From the NCBI RefSeq assembly GCF_027474825.1, contig NZ_CP107030.1, positions 3,910,001 through 3,974,000 on the forward strand: a stretch of DNA of 64,000 nucleotides, written 5' to 3'. Position 1 is the first letter of the stretch. Each line of letters starts with the position of its first letter. Made by a program: the position numbers and the translations under genes. Under the pieces are notes generated by a model that was not told the DNA's origin, ran no database searches, and was given only the letters and a program-made list of their open reading frames with translations. Below are positions 8,562 to 18,659 of the stretch, piece by piece. The DNA comes from Maribacter halichondriae (lineage in GTDB: Bacteria > Bacteroidota > Bacteroidia > Flavobacteriales > Flavobacteriaceae).

Positions 8562-9269
8562 CTAATCGTTCGAAAGAATACTCAAAATATACCAGAACAA
8601 TAACATCAAAGAGGCGAACAGGCCTAAAGAAGCGGCGACATGTTGATGTTTTTGGTATTTATGGATCATGTTCGAGGTCTGGTATAAGATTGAGCCAGAG
8701 GCCAAAACGACCATACCTACACTGAACCAAAGTCCGAGATTAAAACCGAACAACGTACCTGCTATGATCAATCCCAATGCGATACAGAATCCGACGGCAA
8801 GGGCAGATTTCAGAAATGAAAAGTCTTTCTTGGTCAAAAACACAATGGCAGAAAGTCCTGTAAATAGGGATAAAGTCAGAATGGCAGCTTGATTTAGAAT
8901 ATCGAATGCGCCTTCACCAGCCATCATCATTGCTATGAAAATCAAAGGAATAAATATAAAGGCCTCGGCGATGACATATAGGATCAACCCGGCGTAATGC
9001 ATATTTGTATTGTCGCTTTTCAGTGCCATACGCTCGGCATAGTTGGTAACTAGCATGAAACCTCCTAGAAGCAATAACCAACTGATACCACCTGTCAATG
9101 AAAGTGCCAATTCGACAATGACATCGATTTGAAAGAACAAAGTTTCGACAAATATGAACAGCAATACGGTGCCTGCCAAATGTGCGTATGTTTTTTTGTA
9201 AAAGGCTACGCGTTCGACATCGGTAAGTTGACCTACCATTTGAATGTTGGAATTTTGATGATTTTCCAT
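8562..9269 (-). CDS. Bax inhibitor-1 / YccA family membrane protein
   Basis: 235 residues with seven predicted membrane segments, typical of the BI-1 (TMBIM) family. The cytosolic N-terminus (QMVGQLTDVERVAFYKKTYAHLAG) matches bacterial members. These proteins are pH-sensitive calcium-leak channels in some bacteria; the substrate here is not known. Length is normal and I see no damage. No functional neighbours: it stands alone between a lipoprotein gene and a divergent FAA hydrolase. Confidence 0.88.
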   Translation of the reverse strand: MENHQNSNIQMVGQLTDVERVAFYKKTYAHLAGTVLLFIFVETLFFQIDVIVELALSLTGGISWLLLLGGFMLVTNYAERMALKSDNTNMHYAGLILYVIAEAFIFIPLIFIAMMMAGEGAFDILNQAAILTLSLFTGLSAIVFLTKKDFSFLKSALAVGFCIALGLIIAGTLFGFNLGLWFSVGMVVLASGSILYQTSNMIHKYQKHQHVAASLGLFASLMLLFWYILSILSND

Positions 9270-9512
9270 AAAGACTTGGGTTTTTAAAATCGTTTAAGTT
9301 AATGGAACGTCGGTATCGAAATGAAAATTGCTTTTAACGGACGAATGGACAATTTTTTCGTTTTATCACCAAATTTGCAGGCAAAATGCTAACCTCTTTC
9401 CTATGGGAATCACGAGTGAAACAAAACTTTGCTATCTTGGTATTAGATTAAGATATATCCTAAAACGCGTGAACTATTATAGCGTAATTCACAAAATTAA
9501 GAATAGAAAAAT

Positions 9513-10342
9513 ATGAGACTATTTAAGACCGAAAACGGGGCAGTCGTAGCGTTTGAGGGTGTTTATTATATAAGAAGGGAAATCGATTGGAATCGTTTCA
9601 TTAATCGAAAAAACCTTTACCAAATCGTAAAGCAAGAATTGAAGGATTTTTTACCAATTGGAGCATTTGATCAAGAAAAACATCATATCGCCCCAATTCA
9701 AAATCAAGAAATATGGGCCTCTGGCGTAACCTATATGCGCAGCAAACAAGCCCGAATGGAAGAGTCAAAAGATGCCGGTGGAGGCACATTTTATGATAAA
9801 GTGTACGATGCCGAACGACCTGAGCTTTTTTTAAGGCAACACCTAGCAGAACGGTCGGCAATCACGGTACGGTTCGAATTCGCAAAGATTCCACTTGGGA
9901 TGTGCCGGAACCTGAATTGACACTTTTTGTAACCTCGGAGGGAAGTATCGAGGGCTATTCCATAGGTAATGATATGAGCTCTCGCAGTATAGAAGGAGAA
10001 AATCCGTTGTATTTGCCTCAAGCTAAAACATATGATGGTTGTGCAGGGTTGGGTCCTTGTATCTATGTTCCTGAAAATTCTATTGATCCCAATACCATGA
10101 TACGTCTAGAAATCTTAAGGAAGGGGAAAATCGAGTTTAAAGGGGAAATCTCCATTAGCAATATGAAACGAAAACATCAAGAATTGGTTGATTTTCTATT
10201 TCGGGAATGTAGCTTCCCAAACGGGGTCTTTTTAATGACAGGTACGGGCATAGTTCCTCCAGATGAATTCACTTTACAATCTGATGACGAGGTGCGCATC
10301 AGCATTGAAAACATAGGAACTTTGATAAATTATGTTGCCTAG
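9513..10342 (+). CDS. Fumarylacetoacetate hydrolase family protein (frame break at T7)
   Basis: Two overlapping reading frames together encode one FAA-hydrolase protein of about 276 residues. The first frame covers the N-terminus to YDAERPELF. The second continues with the family signature (WDVPEPELTLFV, then GYSIGNDMSSRSIEGENPLYLPQAK). One extra T in the T7 run at 9826-9832 joins them perfectly (PELFFKATPSRTVG). FAA-hydrolase proteins cleave C-C bonds in 2-keto-3-deoxy sugar acids or acylpyruvates using a metal bound by acidic residues. With a sulfatase gene 24 bases downstream, sugar-acid degradation is plausible but unproven. Confidence 0.82.
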
Positions 10343-10366
10343 CCTATTTACTTTTAGAGAAGTGAA

Positions 10367-11791
10367 ATGAAAAATAGTTTTACATTTTTTTTAATAATAC
10401 TGGGATTGGTTTCCTGTAGAAGCGATGTGAAAAAAGAGGAGAATACTGTAGTGACGCATCGCCCGAACGTTATCTATATTTTGGCCGATGATCTTGGGTA
10501 TGGGGATTTGGGTTGTTATGGGCAGGAAAAAATCAAAACTCCTATAATCGACGAAATGGCTCAAAACGGCATGAAATTTACCAGTCATTATGCCGGAAAT
10601 ACCGTTTGTGCCCCTTCAAGAGCATCTTTGATGACCGGACTCCACCAAGGGCATGCCCCTGTCAGGGGAAACAGGAACAATATTTTGGGAGCGGATGATA
10701 TTACACTCGCCCGATTATTCAAGAGCAACGGGTACAAAACTGCTATGATCGGTAAATGGGGCCTTGGTGAAATCGGTTCGTCAGGCGAACCCAATAAACA
10801 GGGCTTCGATTCCTATTTTGGATATTTGAACCAGATTCATGCACATAATTACTACACGGATTATCTCATCAAAAATGGAGACAGTATTCCGTTGGACAAT
10901 ATAATAGTTAAGCAGACCGAGGGTTATGCGAAAGGCATTGGCCAAGCCGCAACCATCAAAAAAGACTATTCTCATTCAATGTTTATCCAAGAGGCACTGA
11001 GCTTCATAGGCAGTGACCATGAAAAACCATTTTTTCTTTATCTACCCTTGACCATTCCCCATGCTAACAATGAGGGACATTTAACGGCCGAACATGGTAT
11101 GGAAGTACCCGATTTGGGTATGTACGAAAATGAAGATTGGCCCGAGGTGGAAAAGGCCAAAGCTGCCATGATTAGTTTATTGGATGCCGATGTGGGTCGA
11201 ATTCTCGACATACTGAAATCGAAAGGTTTGGATGAAAACACGCTGGTAATTTTCACAAGTGACAATGGTCCGCACCAAGAAGGTGGAGTTAATCCTGACT
11301 TTTTTGATTCAAACGGAGAATTACGTGGTATCAAACGTGATTTGTATGAGGGCGGTATTCGCGTGCCTTTTATCGCACAATGGAAAGGAAAGATTAAGCC
11401 AAATTCCACTTCAGATTTGTCGACAGCCTTTTGGGATATTATGCCCACGTTTTCAGAATTGGTAGGCGCAAATCTTACGGGAAGTACTGATGGAATTTCG
11501 TTTTTGCCAACGCTTATGGGCGAAGTTGATTCGCAAATGGAACATGATTATCTCTATTGGGAGTTCGCCGAAGGCGACCACGATGCGCAGGCAGTTCGCA
11601 GTGGGGATTGGAAACTGTTGCATATCTATAAAAGTGATACCTGGGAACTTTATAATCTCTCAACGGATATAGGTGAAAACAAGAATGTAATCGATGAAAA
11701 CAGAGAAATCTTTGAACGGTTGAAAGGATTTATGGAGAAAGCCCATCGATTCGACGCCGATTACCCATTACAAGGAGAGCCCAATGCCTAA
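10367..11791 (+). CDS. Lipoprotein sulfatase (arylsulfatase family)
   Basis: 474 residues. A lipobox (LVSC, Cys17) is followed by the sulfatase metal site ADDLGYGDLG and the formylglycine motif CAPSRASLMTG, in which Cys81 would be converted to the catalytic formylglycine. A second metal-site motif, TSDNGPHQEGG, lies near residues 298-308. The sulfatase family hydrolyses sulfate esters; marine flavobacteria use such enzymes on algal sulfated polysaccharides. It is co-oriented with and close to the FAA hydrolase gene. It converges with the following oxidoreductase gene, the stops overlapping. Confidence 0.9.
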   Translation: MKNSFTFFLIILGLVSCRSDVKKEENTVVTHRPNVIYILADDLGYGDLGCYGQEKIKTPIIDEMAQNGMKFTSHYAGNTVCAPSRASLMTGLHQGHAPVRGNRNNILGADDITLARLFKSNGYKTAMIGKWGLGEIGSSGEPNKQGFDSYFGYLNQIHAHNYYTDYLIKNGDSIPLDNIIVKQTEGYAKGIGQAATIKKDYSHSMFIQEALSFIGSDHEKPFFLYLPLTIPHANNEGHLTAEHGMEVPDLGMYENEDWPEVEKAKAAMISLLDADVGRILDILKSKGLDENTLVIFTSDNGPHQEGGVNPDFFDSNGELRGIKRDLYEGGIRVPFIAQWKGKIKPNSTSDLSTAFWDIMPTFSELVGANLTGSTDGISFLPTLMGEVDSQMEHDYLYWEFAEGDHDAQAVRSGDWKLLHIYKSDTWELYNLSTDIGENKNVIDENREIFERLKGFMEKAHRFDADYPLQGEPNA

Positions 11792-13505
11792 TGCACCTTC
11801 TCTTTTTTGAGTTTTGAAATTGCCCTGGCTTTCTTGACCTCCATTTTTTTCAACATCCAATCTGGGTAGTCAGAGCCATCTTCCGCTTCATAGATCTGTA
11901 AAAGTTGGCCTTCTCTTGGTTTTTTCAACTCATCGGGGTGTTTGCCTAATATGATTGCCGCCGTATCGACACCCGAATGTGATGCACCCGCGACGCCATG
12001 TGATAAGATACTTGCACCACAGAGATAGAGGTTCTCAATTTCACTTTTGGCCTTATACGCAAACGGACCGATATGTTTCAGACTTTTTTCGGTGCCATAT
12101 ACATTACCTAGCGTGGTATTGATATAATATTCGTTGGTTATTGGTGTGCCTAACTCGGCATGTACAATGTGTTGGCTGATTCCCGGCAACGCTTTATCCA
12201 TGCCGTTGATCATTTTTTCGGTCAAACGGGTTTTGAATTTTAAATAAGCTTCGGAACGTTGCTCTTTTTCATCCTTAAAATTCTCAAAGGCACTGTAATC
12301 GATAAACGTTATCGCTTCAAAACAATGGTGCTTACCATCGAAGCTCGTAGGGTCCTTTAGCGTAGTACAGCTTATGAACATTCCTTCAAAAGCTTCCCCT
12401 TTCGAAATATCGGTATTGAGAGCGTTGTCATAATATTCATCGGCATCTTTATTGGGCATCATCCAGATGTTGCCGGAATCCATTCCCAATTGGCGGACAT
12501 CAGTATCAACGGTCAAGAATAGCATCAATGAGGTACAGGAATACTTCGTTTTTTCAAGTTTTTTTGAAGCTTGGCACTCAAGTGCTGCTTTCCTATTAAA
12601 TTCAAATAGGTAATTCCCGGATCGGCATTGGAAATTATTCGTTCAGCAAAGACTTTTGTGCCATCTCCCAATTGTACTCCGATTGCCTTTTTTTCTTGCT
12701 CTCCTTCCAAAAGAATTTTTAGTACGGTAGTGCTGGTTCGAATTTCACTTCCGTATTTCTTTATGGTATTTGTCATCGACTTTATCAAGGCACCGCCTCC
12801 GCCCATTGGATAATATCCACCTTGAAAATAGTGGTTCATCAATGCCGCATGTAACGGAAAGGCCGCTTTTCTAGGTTGAACGCCATGGTCGCCACATTGA
12901 ATGTTAAGAATATTGCGCAACAAGGGGTCTTTGATATGCCAACCGATAACTTTACGAAGGCTAAAAAGGGCGTATTTCCCAAAATGTCTGGTGCGGTAGG
13001 GTAAGGTCAATTTTTGCCAAAACCCTTTGATATAAGGCATTGAAAACAACTCTTTGCTTACTTTTTTAAGAAGGTTCAGGTATTTTCGAATTCGTTTCTT
13101 TTCCTTGGGAAAACGTTCGGAAAGTCTATCGATGAGTTGTTCGAAATTCGCCGGATAATCAAAGCGATGTTCACCGATATGAACGTGTTCATACGCGTCG
13201 GGATTCATTCTAAAAAAAACAAGCTCATTGGCAATTTCCAATCCACGGTACAAGTCGTTGGTTGCCTCTCCTTCCCCTAAAAGACCTACATAGTGTACGC
13301 CCGGGGTAAAGCGATGTCCATTAAGATAAAAGCTGTGGCACCATCCTCCTGGAACATCATGTTGCTCCAAAACAAGAACCTTCTGTCCTTCACGGGCCAA
13401 ACAGATAGCCGCAGCCAAGCCTCCGGCGCCCGAACCTATAATAATGGTATCATATACCTTTGATGGACTCTTTGAAGAAGTATCGTTCAATGGGATTTTT
13501 TTCAA
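11788..13505 (-). CDS. CrtI / retinol-saturase-like FAD oxidoreductase (frame break at homopolymer)
   Basis: Two abutting minus-strand frames encode one protein of about 572 residues. The first has the FAD motif IIIGSGAGGLAAAICLAREG and HDVPGGWCHSF; the second has the C-terminal FAD site (LYLCGASILSHGVAGASHSG). Adding one base to the T6 run at 12549-12554 (an A run on the coding strand) joins them. The layout matches phytoene-desaturase and retinol-saturase-like enzymes that act on isoprenoids or polyunsaturated chains; the substrate is unknown. The start is a TTG at 13505, close to the end of the SGNH hydrolase gene, so the two are probably co-transcribed. Confidence 0.8.
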
Positions 13506-13511
13506 AGTTAG

Positions 13512-14198
13512 CTATTTCAAAACTTTGGCAATAGCTTCCTCGACCATGGGCTCCATGACTTTATATCCCTCAACGGTGGGATGAACCTCATCTTCCGCAT
13601 ACTTTTTTGGGAGTCCGTTACGATCATCAACCATTTCTGAAAAATAGTCCAAATAGATATGCCCGTTGGCTTTGGCATATTCTTGAATCATTTTATTGAG
13701 GGCGGGAATCTTTTCATTGGGCTTCAATCCGGGGCGCCACGGATAATCGAAGGCCGGTAGAACGGAAGACAACACCACTTTGATATTATTTTGATGGGCA
13801 AGTTCGGCCATCGATTGCATATTGTCCATAATCTGTTCCAAGGTCATTGGGCCGGTATTACCCGCTATATCGTTCGTGCCTGCTAAAATTACGACCACTT
13901 TGGGCTGCAGGTCGATTACATCTTGACGAAAACGTAACAACATTTGGGGTGTAGTCTGTCCGCTGATACCTCGATTGATATACGGTTTTCCTTGAAAGAA
14001 TCCAGGGCGACTGTTCAACCAACCTATTGTAATGGAATTGCCCATAAAAACGACGCGGTCTTCATCTTCCGAAGGAGGAACCACATTTTGATTGGCTTCC
14101 TTAAAATGTCCCAAAGCGGCCCAGTCTTGAGCCTGTACCATATTCGATAGCCCCATTATTGCAATCAATATCAAAAAAGCGGTTTTTGAATGTTTCAT
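13512..14198 (-). CDS. Secreted SGNH/GDSL-type hydrolase
   Basis: 228 residues with a cleavable signal peptide (ending near VQAQ, residue 24). SGNH blocks are visible: the nucleophile Ser in FMGNSITIGW, Gly in NRGISGQT, Asn in ILAGTNDI, and Asp/His in DEVHPT. Such enzymes are secreted esterases or acetyl-esterases acting on carbohydrates or lipids. It is flanked on the same strand by the S10 peptidase upstream and the CrtI-like gene downstream. Confidence 0.88.
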   Translation of the reverse strand: MKHSKTAFLILIAIMGLSNMVQAQDWAALGHFKEANQNVVPPSEDEDRVVFMGNSITIGWLNSRPGFFQGKPYINRGISGQTTPQMLLRFRQDVIDLQPKVVVILAGTNDIAGNTGPMTLEQIMDNMQSMAELAHQNNIKVVLSSVLPAFDYPWRPGLKPNEKIPALNKMIQEYAKANGHIYLDYFSEMVDDRNGLPKKYAEDEVHPTVEGYKVMEPMVEEAIAKVLK

Positions 14199-14213
14199 AT
14201 AGCCCAGTTGTTT

Positions 14214-15698
14214 TCAATATTTAGCAGATTTTCCATTTGCCAATGTGTTTTTAATAAAATCCCGAATGTCATCATTTGCATTTTGAAGATCTTCGCGACG
14301 TAGGTACATCATATGACCGCTGCGATATCCTTTGAAATCAAAACGGTCTTTCATCCGCCCACTAGGGTCTACCTGCCACATAAGATACTTCGCGTTGAAA
14401 TAAGTCGTAGCTCCGTCATAATACCCTGATTGTACCAAAACATTAAGGTAGGGATTCTGTGCCATCGCCTGTCTTAGGTCTTCACGTGTGGTTTCGTCGT
14501 CATTGTCCCAAGGATGGACCGGACCGAACATATTGTATTTGATGTCAGTCTTAAAATTCAGCTCTTCCTGTAAATAATAATTGATGGCAGGCGTGAAGCT
14601 ATGTAGCCAAGAAGTGAGTTCGGCACTGTAATCGGGCCGAAGACCTTCTAATTGTTTGTCGATACCCAAATATCGGGAGTCCAGTCTCCCAATATTATAA
14701 CCACCTTTCTCTTTTAAAAGATTTTTCCAAAAGTAGGGGGTGGGTACGGCGAGATTTTGGTCGAGGATATCTTTTTTGGGCAATCCTGAATAATAGGCCA
14801 TTTTTTCCGCCACCGCATCGCGTTCGGCATCGTCAATGAATCCGCCTTTCGCCATCGCTGGAATTAGCGTATTGACCGTATACTCCTCTGATTCGGGAAG
14901 AACTTCCAACAAGTCTTTATTCTGTAATTCAGCGGGCAACGCTTTATGGTGCCATGCCGCTGCCGTATAATAGGGTAGTTTGATGGCATCGGAAACAGGC
15001 CCTCCGTTTCGTATTATCGTGTAATCGGCAGGGGATACCAAAATAACGCCATTGAGGTACATCCACTGTTCGTTTTGTAATGCCAGTGAGAGCCCCATCA
15101 CCCTTGGACCACCATAACTTTCGCCTATCAGATATTTTGGCGAACTCCAGCGATTATTACGCGTAACAAAAGTGTTCAGCCATTCCGCCAGGTATTTGAT
15201 ATCGGCATTGATTCCGAAGAATTTTTTACGATCTTCCTTTTCCAATTTTTCGGGTATTGTACGCGAATAGCCTGTATTCGCCGGATTCACATATACAATA
15301 TCGGTAACATCCAAAACCGAAAACGGATTTTCCTTTACACCATAAGGTTGTATTGGATAGCCTTCGTCGTCGATTTTTAAGGTTCTTGGTCCGGTATAGG
15401 CCAAGTGCATCCAAACGGAACCGGAACCTGGGCCTCCGTTAAAAGAAATTAATAAAGGTCTTGACGCTCTATCTTTAACATTGTTACGAGTGTAATAGGT
15501 ATAATGTAACGAAGCGATGGGTTGGCCTTCTTCGTCCCAAACCGGCTGTGTGCCCACCTTGGCGGTATAACTTATCGGGGTGCCATTAATATTTACGCTG
15601 TGTTGCGAAGTAACGACGGTGTCGACCGGCAGTTTTCGTTCTTGGGAAATCGTAGTTAGCACAAAGAGAAGGGTAAAAGGGAGTATAATTTTTTTCAT
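14214..15698 (-). CDS. Serine carboxypeptidase, peptidase family S10
   Basis: 494 residues with a signal peptide. The S10 substrate-binding motif NGGPGSGSVW, the nucleophile motif GESYGGPR, a distal Asp (SGYYDGAT) and the His near the end (YRSGHMMYL) are all recognisable. It probably acts in the periplasm or outside the cell, trimming peptides from the C-terminus. It lies 15 bases upstream of the SGNH hydrolase gene. Length and motifs are normal. Confidence 0.9.
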   Translation of the reverse strand: MKKIILPFTLLFVLTTISQERKLPVDTVVTSQHSVNINGTPISYTAKVGTQPVWDEEGQPIASLHYTYYTRNNVKDRASRPLLISFNGGPGSGSVWMHLAYTGPRTLKIDDEGYPIQPYGVKENPFSVLDVTDIVYVNPANTGYSRTIPEKLEKEDRKKFFGINADIKYLAEWLNTFVTRNNRWSSPKYLIGESYGGPRVMGLSLALQNEQWMYLNGVILVSPADYTIIRNGGPVSDAIKLPYYTAAAWHHKALPAELQNKDLLEVLPESEEYTVNTLIPAMAKGGFIDDAERDAVAEKMAYYSGLPKKDILDQNLAVPTPYFWKNLLKEKGGYNIGRLDSRYLGIDKQLEGLRPDYSAELTSWLHSFTPAINYYLQEELNFKTDIKYNMFGPVHPWDNDDETTREDLRQAMAQNPYLNVLVQSGYYDGATTYFNAKYLMWQVDPSGRMKDRFDFKGYRSGHMMYLRREDLQNANDDIRDFIKNTLANGKSAKY

Positions 15699-15894
15699 GA
15701 ATTCTATTTTTGTCTCGCCTTAAAAATATGAATTTTGAACTATACAAACCACGGGGAACTGCTAAGATTCGGTATATTAACGGGAAAGACCCCCTTGCAG
15801 GTGAAATCATGCTCAAACTATAGGGCACACTCATTATTAAAACCGATTTTGGCATTCACTTTTCAGGTGTTGCGAATCGATATCGCCTTCTCAC

Positions 15895-16863
15895 CTAATG
15901 TTCTGGCGCAGTCCTTTTTAAAAACGGTTGTGCTTTGGTCACCTCTTCGGAAAGTACGTTTCTAAATATGTTCGCATCAAAAGCTATTTTGGATTTTACC
16001 AAGGTGGAATTATTTCGAAATTGAATACTATCGAGCCATGGTACTTCCCAATCAGTGGCCGTGGCCTTGATCAATTCCATTTGAGGAATTATATGTTGCT
16101 TTATAAAAACGTTGCGGTCGAAGACGATGTCATCGTTTTTTGATAAAAGGGATACCGAGACACTTATCTCTATCATCCATGCGCGAAAAAGATCGGGATT
16201 TTTAAAACTCTCCTTAAAAACTTCGAGGTACTCCTGTAGTCCAAGATAAACACTGGCTGCCTCATATCTAGCTCGTACGGCTAGTATTGCACTTGAATCA
16301 CTTTGGTCCAAATCACTTAGAATAGGGCCAACCAGCGCATATTGTAACATTAGAAGAAGATGATGTTCATCCATCCGCTCCACATGGAGTCCGTCCATAG
16401 CTACCATTAGCCTATTTTTTAAACCAATACAATTCTTTGTTAAGGCCGAATCATAACGTAGAGCTTCGCTCAGGTTTTGCCATAACCAATCAAATTCAAG
16501 GGATTTTTCATTACGGATTTTCGCAATTTCGTTATCCTTTGCGTTCGGGCGGTCTATCGAATTAAGTAACGCATCATACTTTGAGCCGTTGTATAACAGA
16601 ACAGGCTCAGCCTTCTTGAAGAATCCCCTCGCTTTTGCAAAAAAGTATTTTCTGTTTTCTTCGTTATCACTTTTCAATAGACTATCAATATATACGGAGC
16701 AGGAAGCGAGTTGATCTATATAAACCAATTCTACATTTTTGCCAATATGCACCGAACCTTGTACCGCCATGAACTTTTTTTGTTTATCGCAACCTATCAC
16801 AAGAAAAAGGAGAACCCAACCAATAAAGCCCGCCTTGATATACTTAAACTTAACTCCGTACAT
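15895..16863 (-). CDS. Helical lipoprotein of unknown function
   Basis: 322 residues with an SPII signal (LVIGC, Cys25). The mature part is predicted to be almost all helical, with a FFAKARGFFKKAEPVLLY segment. This resembles the N-terminal helical region seen in front of some Bacteroidota di-heme peroxidases, but there are no CxxCH heme motifs here. The C-terminus (PFLKRTAPEH) could be shortened by an indel in its A run; one extra A would add about 11 residues. I cannot assign a function. Confidence 0.6.
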   Translation of the reverse strand: MYGVKFKYIKAGFIGWVLLFLVIGCDKQKKFMAVQGSVHIGKNVELVYIDQLASCSVYIDSLLKSDNEENRKYFFAKARGFFKKAEPVLLYNGSKYDALLNSIDRPNAKDNEIAKIRNEKSLEFDWLWQNLSEALRYDSALTKNCIGLKNRLMVAMDGLHVERMDEHHLLLMLQYALVGPILSDLDQSDSSAILAVRARYEAASVYLGLQEYLEVFKESFKNPDLFRAWMIEISVSVSLLSKNDDIVFDRNVFIKQHIIPQMELIKATATDWEVPWLDSIQFRNNSTLVKSKIAFDANIFRNVLSEEVTKAQPFLKRTAPEH

Positions 16864-17236
16864 GCTTTAACTTCTAAAAAGACAAAATTAGAAGTGTATC
16901 ATTAAGACAATCTTAGTTGAATATTTTTAATTGATGATGTAAAGGTTATCCATATTATGTTTAGGTAAAGACGTTCTACGCTCATAATTTCTCCGCATAA
17001 CAAAACTGTTTTCTGAAAAAGGGCAAAGTGTAAAACCTTCAAGAATCTGTAAAACAAATAGTTACGATATTTTTTACATTAAGTTCAAATTGGATTAACA
17101 AGTTGGCTACGTAAATTTTTTGATTATTTCACATTGTAACATTTCGTTAAACCTCTCTTAATCTAATCACAAAATCTAGCTAACACACTTTGCACAATGC
17201 CTAAGTAGTTTGTCAAGAACCTTAAAACTTTATAAA
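16864..17236. other. Intergenic region of 373 bases, no gene seen
   Basis: An AT-rich divergent spacer between two lipoprotein genes. I see short in-frame stretches but no coding-like frame, no strong hairpin and no convincing TAnnTTTG promoter box, although promoters for both flanking genes must lie here. Confidence 0.5.
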
Positions 17237-17662
17237 ATGAAAATGATTAAAAAAATTATGCTATGCGCCGTCGTCGTAGCTTTTGCATCTTGTGAAAAGC
17301 TCGAAGATTTTACCGGAGACATTTCGTCTGGAGGAAATGATTCAGAGGGTACCATCTTCGAAAACAAATCCGCATTGGAGCCCTTGGTGGCCGTACAGTC
17401 GCAATTCAATTTTGTAAAAGCCTATTCCTTGATAAGTTCTACCGACGTGCTTGAAGATGATTTCAGGCTCGTAGGAGCCCAAGATGGTGCTGGGTTTTTG
17501 AGAGATGGCGATGGCTATATTTATGTCGTGAATGCGGAAGATGATTATGCGATAAGTAGAATTCATCTCGATAGAAATTTAAACCCGACCGGGGGAGAAT
17601 GGCTTTTAAACTCAGGAGTGGAAGATTATGCCCGTCAATGTTCGGGCGTGTTCAAAAAGTGA
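17237..17662 (+). pseudogene. 5' fragment of a lipoprotein gene, truncated at a junction with the FAS1 gene
   Basis: The ATG at 17237 starts a lipoprotein with an SPII signal (VAFASC, Cys17). The next 120 residues include AQDGAGFLRDGDGYIYVVNAEDD and look like the start of a longer beta-rich, propeller-like protein. The frame ends abruptly at QCSGVFKK just where the FAS1 gene begins. No continuation is found in any frame, unlike the simple indels elsewhere, so this appears to be the 5' end of a larger gene whose remainder is missing. The original family is uncertain. Confidence 0.55.
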
Positions 17663-18644
17663 TGATCCGATTGAAAACAAAAGCGAAAGTGGCGAGGAGA
17701 ATAAGCCTAATATTGTCGAACTGGCACAATACGTTAATCAACTGAGCACCTTGATCGATGTTCTCGAACGCTCAGACGCTAGTATCTCAGAGATGCTTCG
17801 GGCGGAAGGTGCAATGACCGTATTCGTGCCAACAAACAATGCTTTCAAGGCCTTTCTATCCCAATTGGAAGATTTCGAATCCATAAAGGATTTCGATGAA
17901 GTTTCAGAAAAACAATTATTGGCGACAATCTTAGAATACCATATTGTAACCGATGCCGCCTATTTCTCCGATAACCTTTCCGATGCAAAGGTCTTGACTA
18001 CACTTCAGACCGAAGAACTGACAATTAACTTAGTTACCGATGTTTTGGTTCAAGATAAGACGGAAGAAACTGCGGCAGTACTGAATGCTGATAATGAAGC
18101 CTCGAACGGTGTTGTCCATATTATCGATAAAATACTTTTGCCACAGGAAGTTTTGGATGAGTTGTTTCCAAAGCCGACTATTTTTGAAATTATCGAAAGT
18201 CAGGATGATTTATCGCTATTTCGTGACGCTATCGTAAAAACAGGACTTCACACAATCCTTAAGGAAGAAGCCCCCCTGACCGTTTTTGCGCCGACCAACC
18301 AGGCCATCGAGGTCCTTTTCGATGTACTTGGCGAAGAATTTACAGGACTTGACGATTTTGACAATTCCGTTTACATTGAAGTATTGCGACAACTATTGTT
18401 ATACCATATAGTTCCTGGAAATTTTGCTTCCAATGACTTTGAACCAGGTATGTTGGAAACTTTATTGACGGATGAGTCTATAGAAATTATCCCTTCCGAA
18501 AATACTTTTATTATAGGGGATGCCTCTGCGTTCAACGCAAACCTACTATCTGTTGACCAATTGGCCTCAAATGGAATAATACACAGTATTGATAGAATAT
18601 TGATTCCACAAAGTGTCATCGATTTTATAAGGTCGGCAAAGTAA
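17628..18644 (+). CDS. FAS1 (fasciclin) domain lipoprotein, 5' end missing
   Basis: Two FAS1 domains are visible at about residues 30-165 and 180-335. Each has the TVFVPTNNAF or TVFAPTNQA motif and ends with the GVVHIIDKILLP or GIIHSIDRILIP strand. FAS1 domains mediate adhesion or matrix binding. Codon 8 is a Cys followed by SKSDDP, typical of the lipidated Cys at the start of a mature lipoprotein, but no signal peptide precedes it in frame. The gene appears to have lost its start in the fusion event described for 17237-17662. The ATG at 17628 is only the first available codon. Confidence 0.75.
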   Translation: MPVNVRACSKSDDPIENKSESGEENKPNIVELAQYVNQLSTLIDVLERSDASISEMLRAEGAMTVFVPTNNAFKAFLSQLEDFESIKDFDEVSEKQLLATILEYHIVTDAAYFSDNLSDAKVLTTLQTEELTINLVTDVLVQDKTEETAAVLNADNEASNGVVHIIDKILLPQEVLDELFPKPTIFEIIESQDDLSLFRDAIVKTGLHTILKEEAPLTVFAPTNQAIEVLFDVLGEEFTGLDDFDNSVYIEVLRQLLLYHIVPGNFASNDFEPGMLETLLTDESIEIIPSENTFIIGDASAFNANLLSVDQLASNGIIHSIDRILIPQSVIDFIRSAK

Positions 18645-18659
18645 AATAATTCAAAAGAC

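Noticed and set aside
9328-9516. A 62-codon plus-strand ORF upstream of the FAA hydrolase gene
   Set aside because: It lacks protein-like composition and overlaps the expected promoter region; it is probably chance.
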